From contig CALIEB010000007.1 in assembly GCA_938022205.1 (NCBI GenBank), positions 1 through 64,000 on the forward strand: 64,000 nt of DNA, written 5' to 3'. Position 1 is the stretch's first letter; every line of letters begins with the position of its first letter. The notes under the pieces were generated by a model that was not told where the DNA came from, made no database searches, and was given only the letters and a program-made list of their open reading frames with translations. Shown here piece by piece: positions 27,021 through 36,023 of the stretch. A program made the translations under genes and the position numbers. This stretch comes from an uncultured Anaerolineae bacterium (GTDB lineage: Bacteria; Chloroflexota; Anaerolineae; Aggregatilineales; Phototrophicaceae).

Positions 27021-29429
27021 TTAACGCAGTAAAGTCGCGTAACGCGCCTGTGCGTCCTCCGTCAACGGGTGCGTGTACACGCTGCTCCACAGCAGCACTT
27101 GCTCATAGTCGCGGCGCGCCAACACCAAGTTGTCGCGTTTGTTCGTGTCCGCACGCCCTTGCGCCTCGAGAATGCGCGCGCGCCAATAGCGTCGGCTGAT
27201 GGTCTCGCGCTCGCGCAGGGCTTCAGTGACGAGCGTCAGCGCGGTCTCAAACTCGCTGCGCGTCAGATAGATGCGCGCCAGATACTCGCGGACAAGCGCG
27301 GTATCGGCAGCGTTGAGCTTGCCAGCCTTCAGCAAGCCGTCTAGCAGCGCAAAAGCCTCGTTAGCGTTCTCACCGCTGTCGAGCAAGATGCGCGCCCGCC
27401 ACAACGTCAGCATGTCGGCTGGCACGTCGGTGCTGCCGCGCAGCGTGTCTGCGTCGTTCAGTGCCTGCACGAACGCGCCCGCGCGATAGGCGGCTTGTAA
27501 GCGCAAGAAGCGCACGCGCGGCGCACCATCGCTCAGGCGCAAGGCTTCGTTTAGGTCGTCCAGCGCGTCCTGCTGCCGCCCAATCTGCCCGTAGAGCGCG
27601 GCGCGGGAAATGTACACGTCTGCCAGCTCGGCGCGCACGCGGGGGTTGGTTGCGCTGGCTTGCAAAGCGCGCTCGTACTGATTCAGCGCAAGGTCAAACT
27701 TGCCTTGCCCACGCCACGCATCACCGCGCAGGCGCAACGCCTCGCTGCTGCCCGCATAGCGCGCCAAATACTGCTCGGCGAACAGGTCGGCACGGGCATA
27801 ATCGCCCATGCGCAGCGCAAGCTCCGCCTGTGCGCGCAGCGCGGTGCGGTTGTAAGGGTCAAAGCGCAGCACGGTCTCATACTCGCGCAGGGCATTCTCG
27901 TCTTGTCCTAAGTAATCACTGTAGATGCGCGCGCGCTGCACACGCAACACACTGTTGATGGCTAGCTCTTGCTGACGATTGGCGAAATCGTCCAGCACGC
28001 GCAGCGCATCATCCGCCTTGCCTTCCAACAAGTACCGCTCCGAGAGCAGCACCGCCGCCTCAACAAAGGGCGGTGAGCTGCTGTCAATGGCTTTCTCTAA
28101 CGCGCTGGTAAGGTCGTTAAGAGCGGTCTGTAGCGTGCGGGCGGTCGCGCCTGCGTCGCTTTGCGCAGCGATCTGTCGTAAAGTGATGCGCGCTCGCGCC
28201 ACCGTTATCAGCGGCACGTAACGGTCGCTGCCACCGCGCTCTTGCCACTTTGCCTCGCCTTCGTCAACCCAACGCGCCGCTTCAGTTAGGTCGCCTTGCC
28301 GCAGCGCAATCTCAGACAAGTAGTAGTAAGGCAGGAAATCCCCGCGCAGCTCGGTGGCACGGCGTTCCTCTTGCAGGGTGGTAAACGCCTCTTGCAGCCG
28401 CCCGTCGTTGAGCTGCTGCACCGCCTCGACAATCAACCGCCCTCTATCCACGCCAGCAGGCACATAAACATCCGTCAGACGCGGCTGTAACAGCGGGTTG
28501 GCGGTGGCGAAATTGGGCGGAAAAGTGGGGCTGGGCGTTGCCGTCAGCACGGGGGTGACGCTGGGCGTGGGCGTAAAGCCCGGCGTGTTGGTCGGGGTCA
28601 CGGTTGGCGTGGGCGAAGGTGTCCACGTGGGCGCGAACACGACGCGCTGCACTTCGGGATTGCCCAGCAACAACGCCGCCAATAAGCCGCCAACCACCAG
28701 CAGCGTCAACACGCTCACGCCCGCCACCTGCGCGTAGAACACGCCAAGCTCTGCCTCGCCCGCACGCCTGCGCTGCTTGCGCACCCATGTCTGTACGGGC
28801 GGCTGCTCAAGCTGGGTTTCGTAAGCGTGCAGCACCTCGTCGACGAAGCGCACGCCCGCTTGCAACCGCTGTGGGTGCGCAAACGGCACACCATCGCGCC
28901 CTTGTGGCAGCTGTGCCAGGCGCGCAAACAGCGCGTTTAGGTCAACAGGCGGCAGCTCCTCCTCTTCTGGCGCGCTCTCGCGGAAAGGCAGCCACGCTGT
29001 CTCATCGTCAAGCACAGGGGACGGCGCGCTGGTTGGTGCTGGTTCTTCCGCTACAGTCGTTGGTTGTTCGGGCGTGGACGGCTCTGCAGGCGCAGCAGCA
29101 GGACGCAGCGACTTTAACGCTTTCGGGCGCGGTGGCTCGGGGCTTTCGGGCGGTGCGGGCGTGTCCTGCAGACTCTGCGGGTCAATGCCCAGACGGCGCG
29201 CTGCCTCAAGAGCTTTGGGGCTTTGCGGATTTTGCGCAAGGGCGCGCTTGAGCGCGTCGCGGCGTTCGCTGTCGTCCACTGCCACCGTTGCCAAGCCAAT
29301 TAAGCCCGCCTCGTTGTGCGGGTCGCGCTTAATCACCTCTAAAAACGCGCGCCTTGCGAGGTCTTTCTCGCCATTCTTAACTGCCTTGACAGCCCCTTGC
29401 AACAGCTTGTTGATGATGTCCTCGCTCAC
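27021..29429 (-). CDS. Membrane-anchored TPR protein
   Basis: 802 residues from GTG 29429 with AAAGGGGG upstream. A short N-terminal repeat region (about 1-75) is followed by a Pro/Ala/Glu linker, one transmembrane helix near residues 228-252, a Thr-Pro-rich stretch (SPTPTVTPTNTPGFTPTP), and a long C-terminal array of TPR units (about 320-790). The array is predicted to lie outside the membrane. It is a protein-interaction scaffold; no enzymatic domain is seen. It is divergent from the acidic-protein gene. Confidence 0.88.
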   Translation of the reverse strand: MSEDIINKLLQGAVKAVKNGEKDLARRAFLEVIKRDPHNEAGLIGLATVAVDDSERRDALKRALAQNPQSPKALEAARRLGIDPQSLQDTPAPPESPEPPRPKALKSLRPAAAPAEPSTPEQPTTVAEEPAPTSAPSPVLDDETAWLPFRESAPEEEELPPVDLNALFARLAQLPQGRDGVPFAHPQRLQAGVRFVDEVLHAYETQLEQPPVQTWVRKQRRRAGEAELGVFYAQVAGVSVLTLLVVGGLLAALLLGNPEVQRVVFAPTWTPSPTPTVTPTNTPGFTPTPSVTPVLTATPSPTFPPNFATANPLLQPRLTDVYVPAGVDRGRLIVEAVQQLNDGRLQEAFTTLQEERRATELRGDFLPYYYLSEIALRQGDLTEAARWVDEGEAKWQERGGSDRYVPLITVARARITLRQIAAQSDAGATARTLQTALNDLTSALEKAIDSSSPPFVEAAVLLSERYLLEGKADDALRVLDDFANRQQELAINSVLRVQRARIYSDYLGQDENALREYETVLRFDPYNRTALRAQAELALRMGDYARADLFAEQYLARYAGSSEALRLRGDAWRGQGKFDLALNQYERALQASATNPRVRAELADVYISRAALYGQIGRQQDALDDLNEALRLSDGAPRVRFLRLQAAYRAGAFVQALNDADTLRGSTDVPADMLTLWRARILLDSGENANEAFALLDGLLKAGKLNAADTALVREYLARIYLTRSEFETALTLVTEALRERETISRRYWRARILEAQGRADTNKRDNLVLARRDYEQVLLWSSVYTHPLTEDAQARYATLLR

Positions 29430-29539
29430 GGTTGCGCCCCCTTTCTGCTTGCTGCTGCTCTCTATTGTGACGCAAAAACCGACCCCGTGCCAATAGAAGT
29501 TTTAAGCAAACTTAGTACCCCAAGAAAAAAACTTTGCGC

Positions 29540-29545
29540 TATAAT
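29540..29545 (+). promoter_or_regulatory. Consensus -10 box for the acidic-protein gene
   Basis: A perfect TATAAT lies 47 bases before ATG 29593. No good -35 is found at 16-18 bases upstream, so promoter strength is uncertain. Confidence 0.55.
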
Positions 29546-29592
29546 GTGCGTATCTTGTTTAGGCTGTCCTTTGCACTGAGGGAGAAACGCAA

Positions 29593-29814
29593 ATGTTGGT
29601 AGCAACGTGGCAAGACGCACAAGCGGCGGCAGAAGAAGAAGCACTGCTCATCGAAGCGCGCTATCGCGACGAAGACGAGGAGGACTTTGACGACGAAGAC
29701 GACTACGATGACGAGGACTATGACGACGAAGACGAAGACTACTACGACGACGAGGATGAAGATTACTACGACGACGAAGAAGAAGACTACGACGACGAAG
29801 AAGAAGACTATTAA
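29593..29814 (+). CDS. Small Asp/Glu/Tyr repeat protein
   Basis: 73 residues from ATG 29593, with GGGAG upstream and a perfect -10 box. The first 24 residues are ordinary (MLVATWQDAQAAAEEEALLI). From about residue 25 to the end nearly every residue is Asp, Glu or Tyr, in units such as DDEDYDDED and EDYYDDE, with no Lys. The predicted net charge is strongly negative. I know no family to assign. Possible roles are metal or cation binding, DNA mimicry, or binding of basic proteins. The coding reality is supported by the ribosome site, the promoter and the strict avoidance of stops, but low complexity makes it less certain than its neighbours. Confidence 0.75.
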   Translation: MLVATWQDAQAAAEEEALLIEARYRDEDEEDFDDEDDYDDEDYDDEDEDYYDDEDEDYYDDEEEDYDDEEEDY

Positions 29815-29817
29815 ACA

Positions 29818-30408
29818 CTAGGCACGTGCCAGCGCACGCTCGACCCGCTGCGCCACCCGCGCCCACGCCCCTCTGTCCAAAGCAGCTGTTTGCTCGTCCA
29901 GCCAAAAGGCTTGCGCGATAGCTTGTGCCGCTTCGGATTGGGGGGCTCGGCGCAGCAACTCCCACGCTTCTTCTCGCTCCGCATACCACGCCTCCGCCAG
30001 CTCTGCCATCACCGCGTTGTACAGCGCGCTCACCATAAACCCCACCCGCGCTTCGGGCGTGTGGCGGTCGCTCATCGCCTGCGCAAGGTCATGCAACGCC
30101 TTGATAAAATTGCCCGCACCCGCCGCATGGTAAGCGTTGTTCTGTAAGTACGCTTCTAACGCCTCGCTGTCGGGCGCATGCCCAAACGCGCCTACCCCTG
30201 CCAACATCTGACGCGCCCACGTCGCCTCCGGATAGTAGCTCTCAAACAGCTCCAAAAAGTCGTAAGCAGTCTCCACGACGACCGCAAGGCTGTAATAGTA
30301 GGGCAGGCTTGCCAAGAGCTGCTTGAGCAGATAGTCCATTGTCTGAAGGTCGCGCGCCTGCGCGGCGGCGTAAAGCTCGCGTAAGTGCCGCTGCTGTACC
30401 TCGTTCAT
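29818..30408 (-). CDS. Helical protein of unknown function
   Basis: 196 residues from ATG 30408, 7 bases after the stop of the WbqC-like gene; the longer frame to 30477 would overlap that gene. The whole protein reads as amphipathic helices rich in Ala, Glu and Leu, with an aromatic patch (LPYYYSLAVV). No known motif. It is the second gene of a two-gene operon with the WbqC-like protein, and its 3' end faces the acidic-protein gene with only 3 bases between them. Confidence 0.75.
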   Translation of the reverse strand: MNEVQQRHLRELYAAAQARDLQTMDYLLKQLLASLPYYYSLAVVVETAYDFLELFESYYPEATWARQMLAGVGAFGHAPDSEALEAYLQNNAYHAAGAGNFIKALHDLAQAMSDRHTPEARVGFMVSALYNAVMAELAEAWYAEREEAWELLRRAPQSEAAQAIAQAFWLDEQTAALDRGAWARVAQRVERALARA

Positions 30409-30415
30409 AGCCAGC

Positions 30416-31117
30416 CTATCGCTTAAACGACAGCATGTACTTGGGTGCGTCATCACCCACGTTGAGCAGCAGGTCAAGGATGCTCACGGCGTGTTCAAAC
30501 GGCGGGTGTACCTGCGGGTATTCAGGGTAGCCCTCATAGCTCATGTAGGTGACTTGCACGCCGTGCTGGGCGAACAAGTCGTCGTCCATATAGCTTTTTG
30601 CGCTCGGTCCCGAGATGTATTCGGTTGCACCCGCCTGCAAGCACAAGCTAAGCACACGCTCGACGCGCCCCTCTTCGCTGTGGTAATCGGTCGACCACGT
30701 GAAGCGCGTGGTGATGCCCAGCAACTTGGCAATTTCGGTCAGCAGCACGTAGTTGATGCGGCTGAGCTGCGTTTCTTCGGCGATCTGCGCGTAAATCGCC
30801 TCAATCTTGGGAAAATAGGACTTGAAGCTGCCGGCTTTGGCGTAGTTTTGACGCAGCGTCTTGAGGTGTTCTTCGACCCAATGCGTGTTTTGCACTTGCG
30901 CCTCGTCAATGCGTTGGTAGTATTTGCCTTTGACGTTGATGGGAATGGTTAGCCACTCAACACCGCGCGGCGTTTTAATCTTGTTGCGGTTGCGCCAGTC
31001 GCGGCGCGTGTACTGTGCCTCGTCGAAAAGCATGAACTCATCACACATGTTGATGATGTCAAAGTAACCCTTCCAAGGGATATAATTCGACTGAATAATC
31101 GCAATGGTCTTAGCCAT
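30416..31117 (-). CDS. WbqC-family protein
   Basis: 233 residues from ATG 31117. The N-terminus IAIIQSNYIPWKGYFDII and the DEAQYTRRDWRNRNKIKTP segment are characteristic of the WbqC family. These genes are found in O-antigen and other glycan clusters, where the protein is thought to help make or transfer an acylated amino sugar; the reaction is not firmly established. It is divergent from the glycosyltransferase operon at 31249, across 131 bases, which supports a glycan role. Confidence 0.9.
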   Translation of the reverse strand: MAKTIAIIQSNYIPWKGYFDIINMCDEFMLFDEAQYTRRDWRNRNKIKTPRGVEWLTIPINVKGKYYQRIDEAQVQNTHWVEEHLKTLRQNYAKAGSFKSYFPKIEAIYAQIAEETQLSRINYVLLTEIAKLLGITTRFTWSTDYHSEEGRVERVLSLCLQAGATEYISGPSAKSYMDDDLFAQHGVQVTYMSYEGYPEYPQVHPPFEHAVSILDLLLNVGDDAPKYMLSFKR

Positions 31118-31186
31118 AGGGTAGATGTGCCTTGTGAAGTCGCTAATAAACAGCTTGCCGCCCTAATCTTAGGCGCAAACTATGGA

Positions 31187-31215
31187 TTGTTAAAGGTGAG
31201 GTTTGTGTCTACAAT
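31187..31215 (+). promoter_or_regulatory. Sigma-70-type promoter of the glycan operon
   Basis: TTGTTA (31187-31192) and TACAAT (31210-31215) with a 17-base spacer, 33 bases before ATG 31249. Confidence 0.65.
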
Positions 31216-31248
31216 ACGTCGCGTCATCCACTCAATCACACGGTTTTT

Positions 31249-32220
31249 ATGAAGGTCTCTATCGTTACCACGATGTACTACTCTGAGCCGTACATTCAAG
31301 CGTTCTATGAGCGCATGCGTGCGGCGGTGCTGCCTATCACGCCAGACTACGAGTTCATCATCGTGAACGACGGCTCGCCTGACGACGCGCTAGCAGTAGC
31401 ATTGCGCTTGCATGCGGCGGATGAGCGCGTGACAGTGGTTGATTTGTCGCGCAACTTTGGGCATCACAAAGCCATTATGACGGGCTTGGCGCACACCACC
31501 GGCGACCTCGTGTTTTTGATGGACTGTGACCTTGAGGAAGCCCCTGAAACGTTTCCGCTGTTTTACGAGGCACTGCAAGCGCACCCCGACGCGGACGCGG
31601 TCTACAGCGTGCAGCTCCATCGGCACGGCTCAGCACTGCGGCGCATTCCGGGCGACTTGTACTATCGCCTCGTGCGCGCGCTCAGTGAGTACGACGTGCC
31701 GCAGAACATCCTCATGACGCGCCTCATGACCAAGCGTTACGTGCGCGACCTCGTGCGCCACCGCGAGACCTTGTTCTCGATTGAAGGCTTATGGGAGCTT
31801 ACGGGCTACAAGCAAGTGCCTGTCACCATCGAAAAGACTTACAAGGGCCAGACAACGTACAGCTGGAGCAAGAAGCTGTGGCTGGCGATTTACGGCATCA
31901 CCGCCATGAGCAGCAAGCCACTGATTTTGATTGCCTATTTAGGTTTGGTGCTGACCATTCCCAGTGGCATATTCATCGCAGTGCTGTTGATACAGTATTT
32001 CACGGGCTACACAACTGTGGAAGGCTGGACTTCGGTGCTTGCTTCCGTGTGGTTCTTAGGGGGGTTGATTATCTTCATTCTGGGCATTATTGCCATTTAC
32101 ATCTCGGTGATTTTCGCCGAGACGAAGCCGCGTCCGTATACGGTCGTGCGGCAGGTCTACCGCCGCGAGCGCGTGCAAGACGCGCTGACCGAACACTCGC
32201 TCACCGTTTTAGACAAATAA
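31249..32220 (+). CDS. GT2 glycosyltransferase, GtrB/ArnC-like
   Basis: 323 residues from ATG 31249. A GT-A domain occupies about 1-230, with IVNDGSPDDA and the metal-binding DCD in MDCDLEEAPE. Two transmembrane helices follow (about 230-290), as in GtrB, ArnC and DPM1-like enzymes. Enzymes of this form load a sugar onto undecaprenyl phosphate at the inner face of the membrane. First gene of a four-gene operon with a methyltransferase, an SMR-like protein and a GT-C-like protein. Confidence 0.92.
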   Translation: MKVSIVTTMYYSEPYIQAFYERMRAAVLPITPDYEFIIVNDGSPDDALAVALRLHAADERVTVVDLSRNFGHHKAIMTGLAHTTGDLVFLMDCDLEEAPETFPLFYEALQAHPDADAVYSVQLHRHGSALRRIPGDLYYRLVRALSEYDVPQNILMTRLMTKRYVRDLVRHRETLFSIEGLWELTGYKQVPVTIEKTYKGQTTYSWSKKLWLAIYGITAMSSKPLILIAYLGLVLTIPSGIFIAVLLIQYFTGYTTVEGWTSVLASVWFLGGLIIFILGIIAIYISVIFAETKPRPYTVVRQVYRRERVQDALTEHSLTVLDK

Positions 32221-32238
32221 GCAAGAGGAGCATGCCCC

Positions 32239-32868
32239 ATGTCATCCGTTGATGAGACACTTAAGAACTTGCAGCAGTTTTTTGACAGCAAAGTGCGCGA
32301 ACACGGCGCAACGCCCAAAGGCGTGGATTGGAACTCGGAAGAAGCGCAGTTCAAACGCTTCGAGCAGCTGCTGTACGTGGTGCGCGACCGCACGCAGCCG
32401 TTTACAGTGCTTGATTACGGCAGCGGCTGGGGCGCGCTGGTCAAATACTTGCAGTCGCAAAACTACGTTTTCAAGTACATCGGCTACGACATGACCCCTG
32501 CCGTCATCGAAGCGGCACAAAAGACTTTCGCCGAAGACACACACTGCACCTTCACCACCGACGAGGCATCGCTGCAGCCCGTGCCGTATGTCGTCGGCAG
32601 CGGCTTGTTCAACATGCGCATGGACACGCCCGAAGATGTGTGGCAGGAACACATGCGCCGCACGATTGAGCGCATGTGGGAGCTTTGCACGGTCGGCATG
32701 GCGTTTAATTCGCTGACGAGCTACAGCGACCCTGAATACATGCGCGCCGACCTCTACTATCCCAGCCCGACCTATTGGTTTGACTATTGCAAGCGCAACC
32801 TCAGCCGCAACGTCGCGCTGCTGCACGACTACGACCTTTACGACTTCACGATTATCGTGCGCCGCTAA
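32239..32868 (+). CDS. SAM-dependent methyltransferase (class I)
   Basis: 209 residues from ATG 32239 with AGAGGAG upstream. Motif I is VLDYGSGWGALVKYL at about residue 55, followed by YIGYDMTP with the acidic residue that binds the adenosine ribose. The target is not evident; in this operon a sugar or lipid-linked glycan is plausible. It is separated by 18 bases from the transferase before it and its stop lies next to the start region of the SMR-like gene. Confidence 0.85.
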   Translation: MSSVDETLKNLQQFFDSKVREHGATPKGVDWNSEEAQFKRFEQLLYVVRDRTQPFTVLDYGSGWGALVKYLQSQNYVFKYIGYDMTPAVIEAAQKTFAEDTHCTFTTDEASLQPVPYVVGSGLFNMRMDTPEDVWQEHMRRTIERMWELCTVGMAFNSLTSYSDPEYMRADLYYPSPTYWFDYCKRNLSRNVALLHDYDLYDFTIIVRR

Positions 32869-32874
32869 GTGACG

Positions 32875-33291
32875 ATGACCACACACACGCCAACCGAGAG
32901 CAAAGGACAGCTTCGCGTGAATTGGATGGGTTTTGTGTATATCGCCCTGACAGTGCTGCTCACTGTCTATGGGCAGCTGGTCATCAAATGGCAGGTTAAC
33001 CTTGCCGGTGAGTTCCCTGCCGACACGATGGGCAAGGTGTGGTTTATTGCTCGCCTGCTGCTGAACGTGTGGGTGATTAGCAGCTTCGCGGCGGCGTTCT
33101 TGGCATCGCTCACGTGGATGGCAGCGATGACCCAGTTTGAGCTTAGCTTCGCCTATCCCTTCATGAGTACCGCCTTTATTTTGGTGATGTTCTTGTCGGT
33201 GCTGTTCTTTGCCGAGCAGCTCACATGGCAAAAGTTAGTGGGAACGTTGGTGATTGTGTTGGGATTGTTCATCGTGACGCGCTCGGGATAG
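32875..33291 (+). CDS. SMR/EamA-type small membrane protein, candidate flippase
   Basis: 138 residues if ATG 32875 is used; GTG 32869, directly after the upstream TAA, is possible. Four membrane spans with the GQLVIKWQ motif in the first helix and SFAYPFMST in the third, typical of the DMT superfamily and of ArnE/ArnF-like lipid-sugar flippase subunits. Placed between a lipid-phosphate glycosyltransferase and a GT-C-like protein, a role in flipping the lipid-linked sugar is a reasonable inference. Ordinary SMR exporters are the alternative. Confidence 0.8.
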   Translation: MTTHTPTESKGQLRVNWMGFVYIALTVLLTVYGQLVIKWQVNLAGEFPADTMGKVWFIARLLLNVWVISSFAAAFLASLTWMAAMTQFELSFAYPFMSTAFILVMFLSVLFFAEQLTWQKLVGTLVIVLGLFIVTRSG

Positions 33292-33296
33292 TGCGC

Positions 33297-34775
33297 ATGC
33301 CGCGCTTACGTCTATGGACAGCGCGCTTGCTTGTGGTGCTTAGCCCAATCCTCGTTGGGCTTTTTTTGTTGGCGAGCCGTCACCATGCCACGCTATTTGA
33401 CCTTGTGCCTGCGTGGTCAGATGACATTATGTACTGGCATCAAGCCAAGACGTTCGCGCAGGTGGGCTTCGCCAACGGCTATTATTCTTGGGACGAAAAC
33501 CCCGCGCGGCTAGGCGGCTATTACACGTGGGGCGCAGCCATTCCTATGTTCTATGGTGCGCTCATGCGCGTGTTCGGCGATGCCCTGAACGTTATCCCGC
33601 TGCTGCACTACGGGCTGCTGAGCGTTGCCCTGCTGGCGTGGGTGCTGCTGTCACGCCCGACGAGCGGTCAAAGCCTGCTCTATGCGCTGTTTTTCGCCAC
33701 TTTTGCGCCCGTGACGCTCTACAACGTCACGTCGATGACGGTGACGCTGCACGTCGTGACGGCTATCGCGCTGGCAGCGGGGTTTGTCTACGTCTGGCAG
33801 CACCCGCAGAACCGCCGCGCTCTGTTGATGTTGGGCGCGCTGCTGTGTGTGGTCACGCAATTACGCCTGACGTGGGCAGTTTTCTGCTTACCCTATGCCT
33901 TGCTATGGGTACGCGGACGACGCTGGCACTGGAAGCTGCTGGCGATGCTGCTGGGCGGCGTGAGCGGTGTGGGGCTGGCGTGGCTCATGTTCAGCACCGG
34001 CGCGCCTTACCCGCATTTTTTCAACCAGCAGCCTTCCGTGTCGCATTTGCTCGCCGCGCTGGTGGAAAACGTGCTGAAAAATTTGCGCTGGATGTACGTA
34101 GGCTGGGCAAACGAAGCGATTATCCGCTACTTGTGCTTTGGCGCGCTTGCCTATTTAGGCGTGCTGGTCTGGCGCATGCGGCGGCACCCTGACGCGACGC
34201 TGCGTTGGGCGGTCTACACATCGGCTTTTAGCCTGCTCAGTGTGATGGGCGTTGTGTTCGCCTTGTATATCGTCAACGCTTGGAACGACTACCGCATTTT
34301 TGCCACACACCTGCTGTTCGTGTTGCTGGTGTTAGCAGCGTTTCGTCGCTATCTGCTGATGATAATCACTATCGCCAGCATGCTGGTGCTGCTGCCCGAA
34401 ACGCTAGAAATCTACGACCAATGGACGCAAGACCATCTGGTCGCCGAACGCAGCGCGCACGTCGCCTATTGGCAGGAACAGTTCGCCGGCGTGCTGGCGT
34501 ACGACCCCGACGCGCCTAACGCTTGGTGTAACACCCTTTCACACAGCGTTACGTTTTTGTATGAAGATGCCGATGTGCTTTTGGCAGTCCCTGCGGGCAT
34601 CGGGCTGTCGTCGCCGCTGTTTCACATCGCCACGTTGCCTTATAAAGCGCGTTGGCTGCTGATAGAAAACGGCAGCTATGAGCGGCGCAAAGCGTATCTC
34701 AACGTGCGCCCGCTGCTTGAGGTGCAGAACGGTCGGCTTTACGAAAATCTCGACACGCTGTGCCAGCAACCTTAG
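33297..34775 (+). CDS. GT-C-like membrane glycosyltransferase
   Basis: 492 residues from ATG 33297, 5 bases after the previous stop; the frame upstream overlaps the SMR-like gene. About ten membrane spans. After the first span the loop contains WSDDIMYWH, in the position where GT-C enzymes carry catalytic acidic residues. The C-terminal 90 residues are soluble. With the GtrB-like transferase and the SMR-like protein it would complete a load, flip and transfer system for a surface glycan. Acceptor unknown. Confidence 0.8.
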   Translation: MPRLRLWTARLLVVLSPILVGLFLLASRHHATLFDLVPAWSDDIMYWHQAKTFAQVGFANGYYSWDENPARLGGYYTWGAAIPMFYGALMRVFGDALNVIPLLHYGLLSVALLAWVLLSRPTSGQSLLYALFFATFAPVTLYNVTSMTVTLHVVTAIALAAGFVYVWQHPQNRRALLMLGALLCVVTQLRLTWAVFCLPYALLWVRGRRWHWKLLAMLLGGVSGVGLAWLMFSTGAPYPHFFNQQPSVSHLLAALVENVLKNLRWMYVGWANEAIIRYLCFGALAYLGVLVWRMRRHPDATLRWAVYTSAFSLLSVMGVVFALYIVNAWNDYRIFATHLLFVLLVLAAFRRYLLMIITIASMLVLLPETLEIYDQWTQDHLVAERSAHVAYWQEQFAGVLAYDPDAPNAWCNTLSHSVTFLYEDADVLLAVPAGIGLSSPLFHIATLPYKARWLLIENGSYERRKAYLNVRPLLEVQNGRLYENLDTLCQQP

Positions 34776-34781
34776 TGCAAC

Positions 34782-35990
34782 CTATCGCCACAGCCACGCT
34801 AGCCACGCCACGCCAAACAGCAGCGTGAGCAGCGTCACAGGCACACCAACCTTGAGGAATGTCATAAACCCGAGCTTCACGCCGCGCACCTGCGCTAGCT
34901 CTGCCACGATGAGTGTCGCCGCGCTGCCGATAAGCGTCAAGTTGCCCGCCAGCGTGCTGGACATCGCTAGCGTCAGCCATGCTTGCTCGGGGTTGGCGAA
35001 TTGGCTCATCTCTGGGCGCAGCAACAGCACCGCCGGCACGTTCGACACCAAGTTGCTTAGGACGCTGGAGGCGATGGTGAACGGCACGATGCCGCCTTGC
35101 AGGGTGTCGCGGAAGGGCGCGAACAATGCCGCGCTCAAGCCGCTTTGCTCGATCGCTCCCGTCACGACGAACAGTCCGGCGAACATCACCAGCAGCCCCC
35201 AGTCGAGGTTGAGCAGCTTGTCGGGGCGCACCCGCGAGATGAGCAGCGCGCCCGCCGCCACGCACGCGCTTGTGACAATCGGCAGTCCCGCCGCGAACGC
35301 CAGCAGCAGCAGCGCGACCACTGCCACCGTGCGCGTCAGCAGCGGACGATAGGGGTGCGGTGGCGGCAGCGTGACTTCGGGCAGCGTGCCGCGAAACTCA
35401 TGGCGAAACGCCAACACAATCACGCTCCAGCAGATGACGAAGCCGACCAGCGCGACGGGCGCAAGTGCCGCCAAAAAGTTCAGGTAGCCAATGCCGCTGC
35501 TTTGTCCGATGATGATATTTTGCGGGTTGCCTGTGATGGTTGCCACGCTGCCCACGTTGGTGGCGACCGCCAGCCCGATGATGTAGGGGATAGGGTCGCG
35601 CTTGAGCCGCAGCGCGAGGTCGACGACAATCGGCGTGACCATCAAACAAATCGTGTCGTTGAGGAACAGCGCGCTCAGCACGCCTGACGAGACAATGACC
35701 AACGCCAGCAGCGCGTGCGGTGTGCGCGCCAAACGCAGCGTGCGGCTGCTGACGTAGCGGAAGAAGCCCGCCATGCGCAAGTTGACGTTAATCACCATCA
35801 TCGCGCCCAGCAATAAAATTGTTCCCATGTCCAGCGCGTGCAGTGCCTCTTCTTCGCTAAGTGCGCCCGTGACGACCAACGCGCACGCGCCCACCACCGC
35901 AATGGTGGCGCGGTTCATGCGCGTGTACGGCACTTGCCCGACCGCCAACGCCGCGTAGATGATGACCACCAAGACCAATGTGAGGTTCAT
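34782..35990 (-). CDS. Anion transporter, SLC13/ArsB (ion transporter) superfamily
   Basis: 402 residues from ATG 35990; a TTG four codons upstream is less likely. Ten to eleven membrane spans. Two re-entrant signature regions are clear, SALFLNDTICLM with VATITGNPQN in the first half and LSNLVSNVPAVLLL in the second. The superfamily includes citrate, dicarboxylate, sulfate and arsenite transporters and Na/H antiporters; I cannot choose between them. It is the third gene of an operon with tryptophanase and a LysE-type exporter (33 bases from the latter). Confidence 0.88.
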   Translation of the reverse strand: MNLTLVLVVIIYAALAVGQVPYTRMNRATIAVVGACALVVTGALSEEEALHALDMGTILLLGAMMVINVNLRMAGFFRYVSSRTLRLARTPHALLALVIVSSGVLSALFLNDTICLMVTPIVVDLALRLKRDPIPYIIGLAVATNVGSVATITGNPQNIIIGQSSGIGYLNFLAALAPVALVGFVICWSVIVLAFRHEFRGTLPEVTLPPPHPYRPLLTRTVAVVALLLLAFAAGLPIVTSACVAAGALLISRVRPDKLLNLDWGLLVMFAGLFVVTGAIEQSGLSAALFAPFRDTLQGGIVPFTIASSVLSNLVSNVPAVLLLRPEMSQFANPEQAWLTLAMSSTLAGNLTLIGSAATLIVAELAQVRGVKLGFMTFLKVGVPVTLLTLLFGVAWLAWLWR

Positions 35991-36023
35991 CGCGTTCCCC
36001 AAGCCCTTTTTGTAGGCAAGGCA

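Noticed and set aside
32242..33231. Minus-strand frame of 329 codons
   Set aside because: It is antisense to the methyltransferase and SMR-like genes and its composition is typical of a shadow frame.
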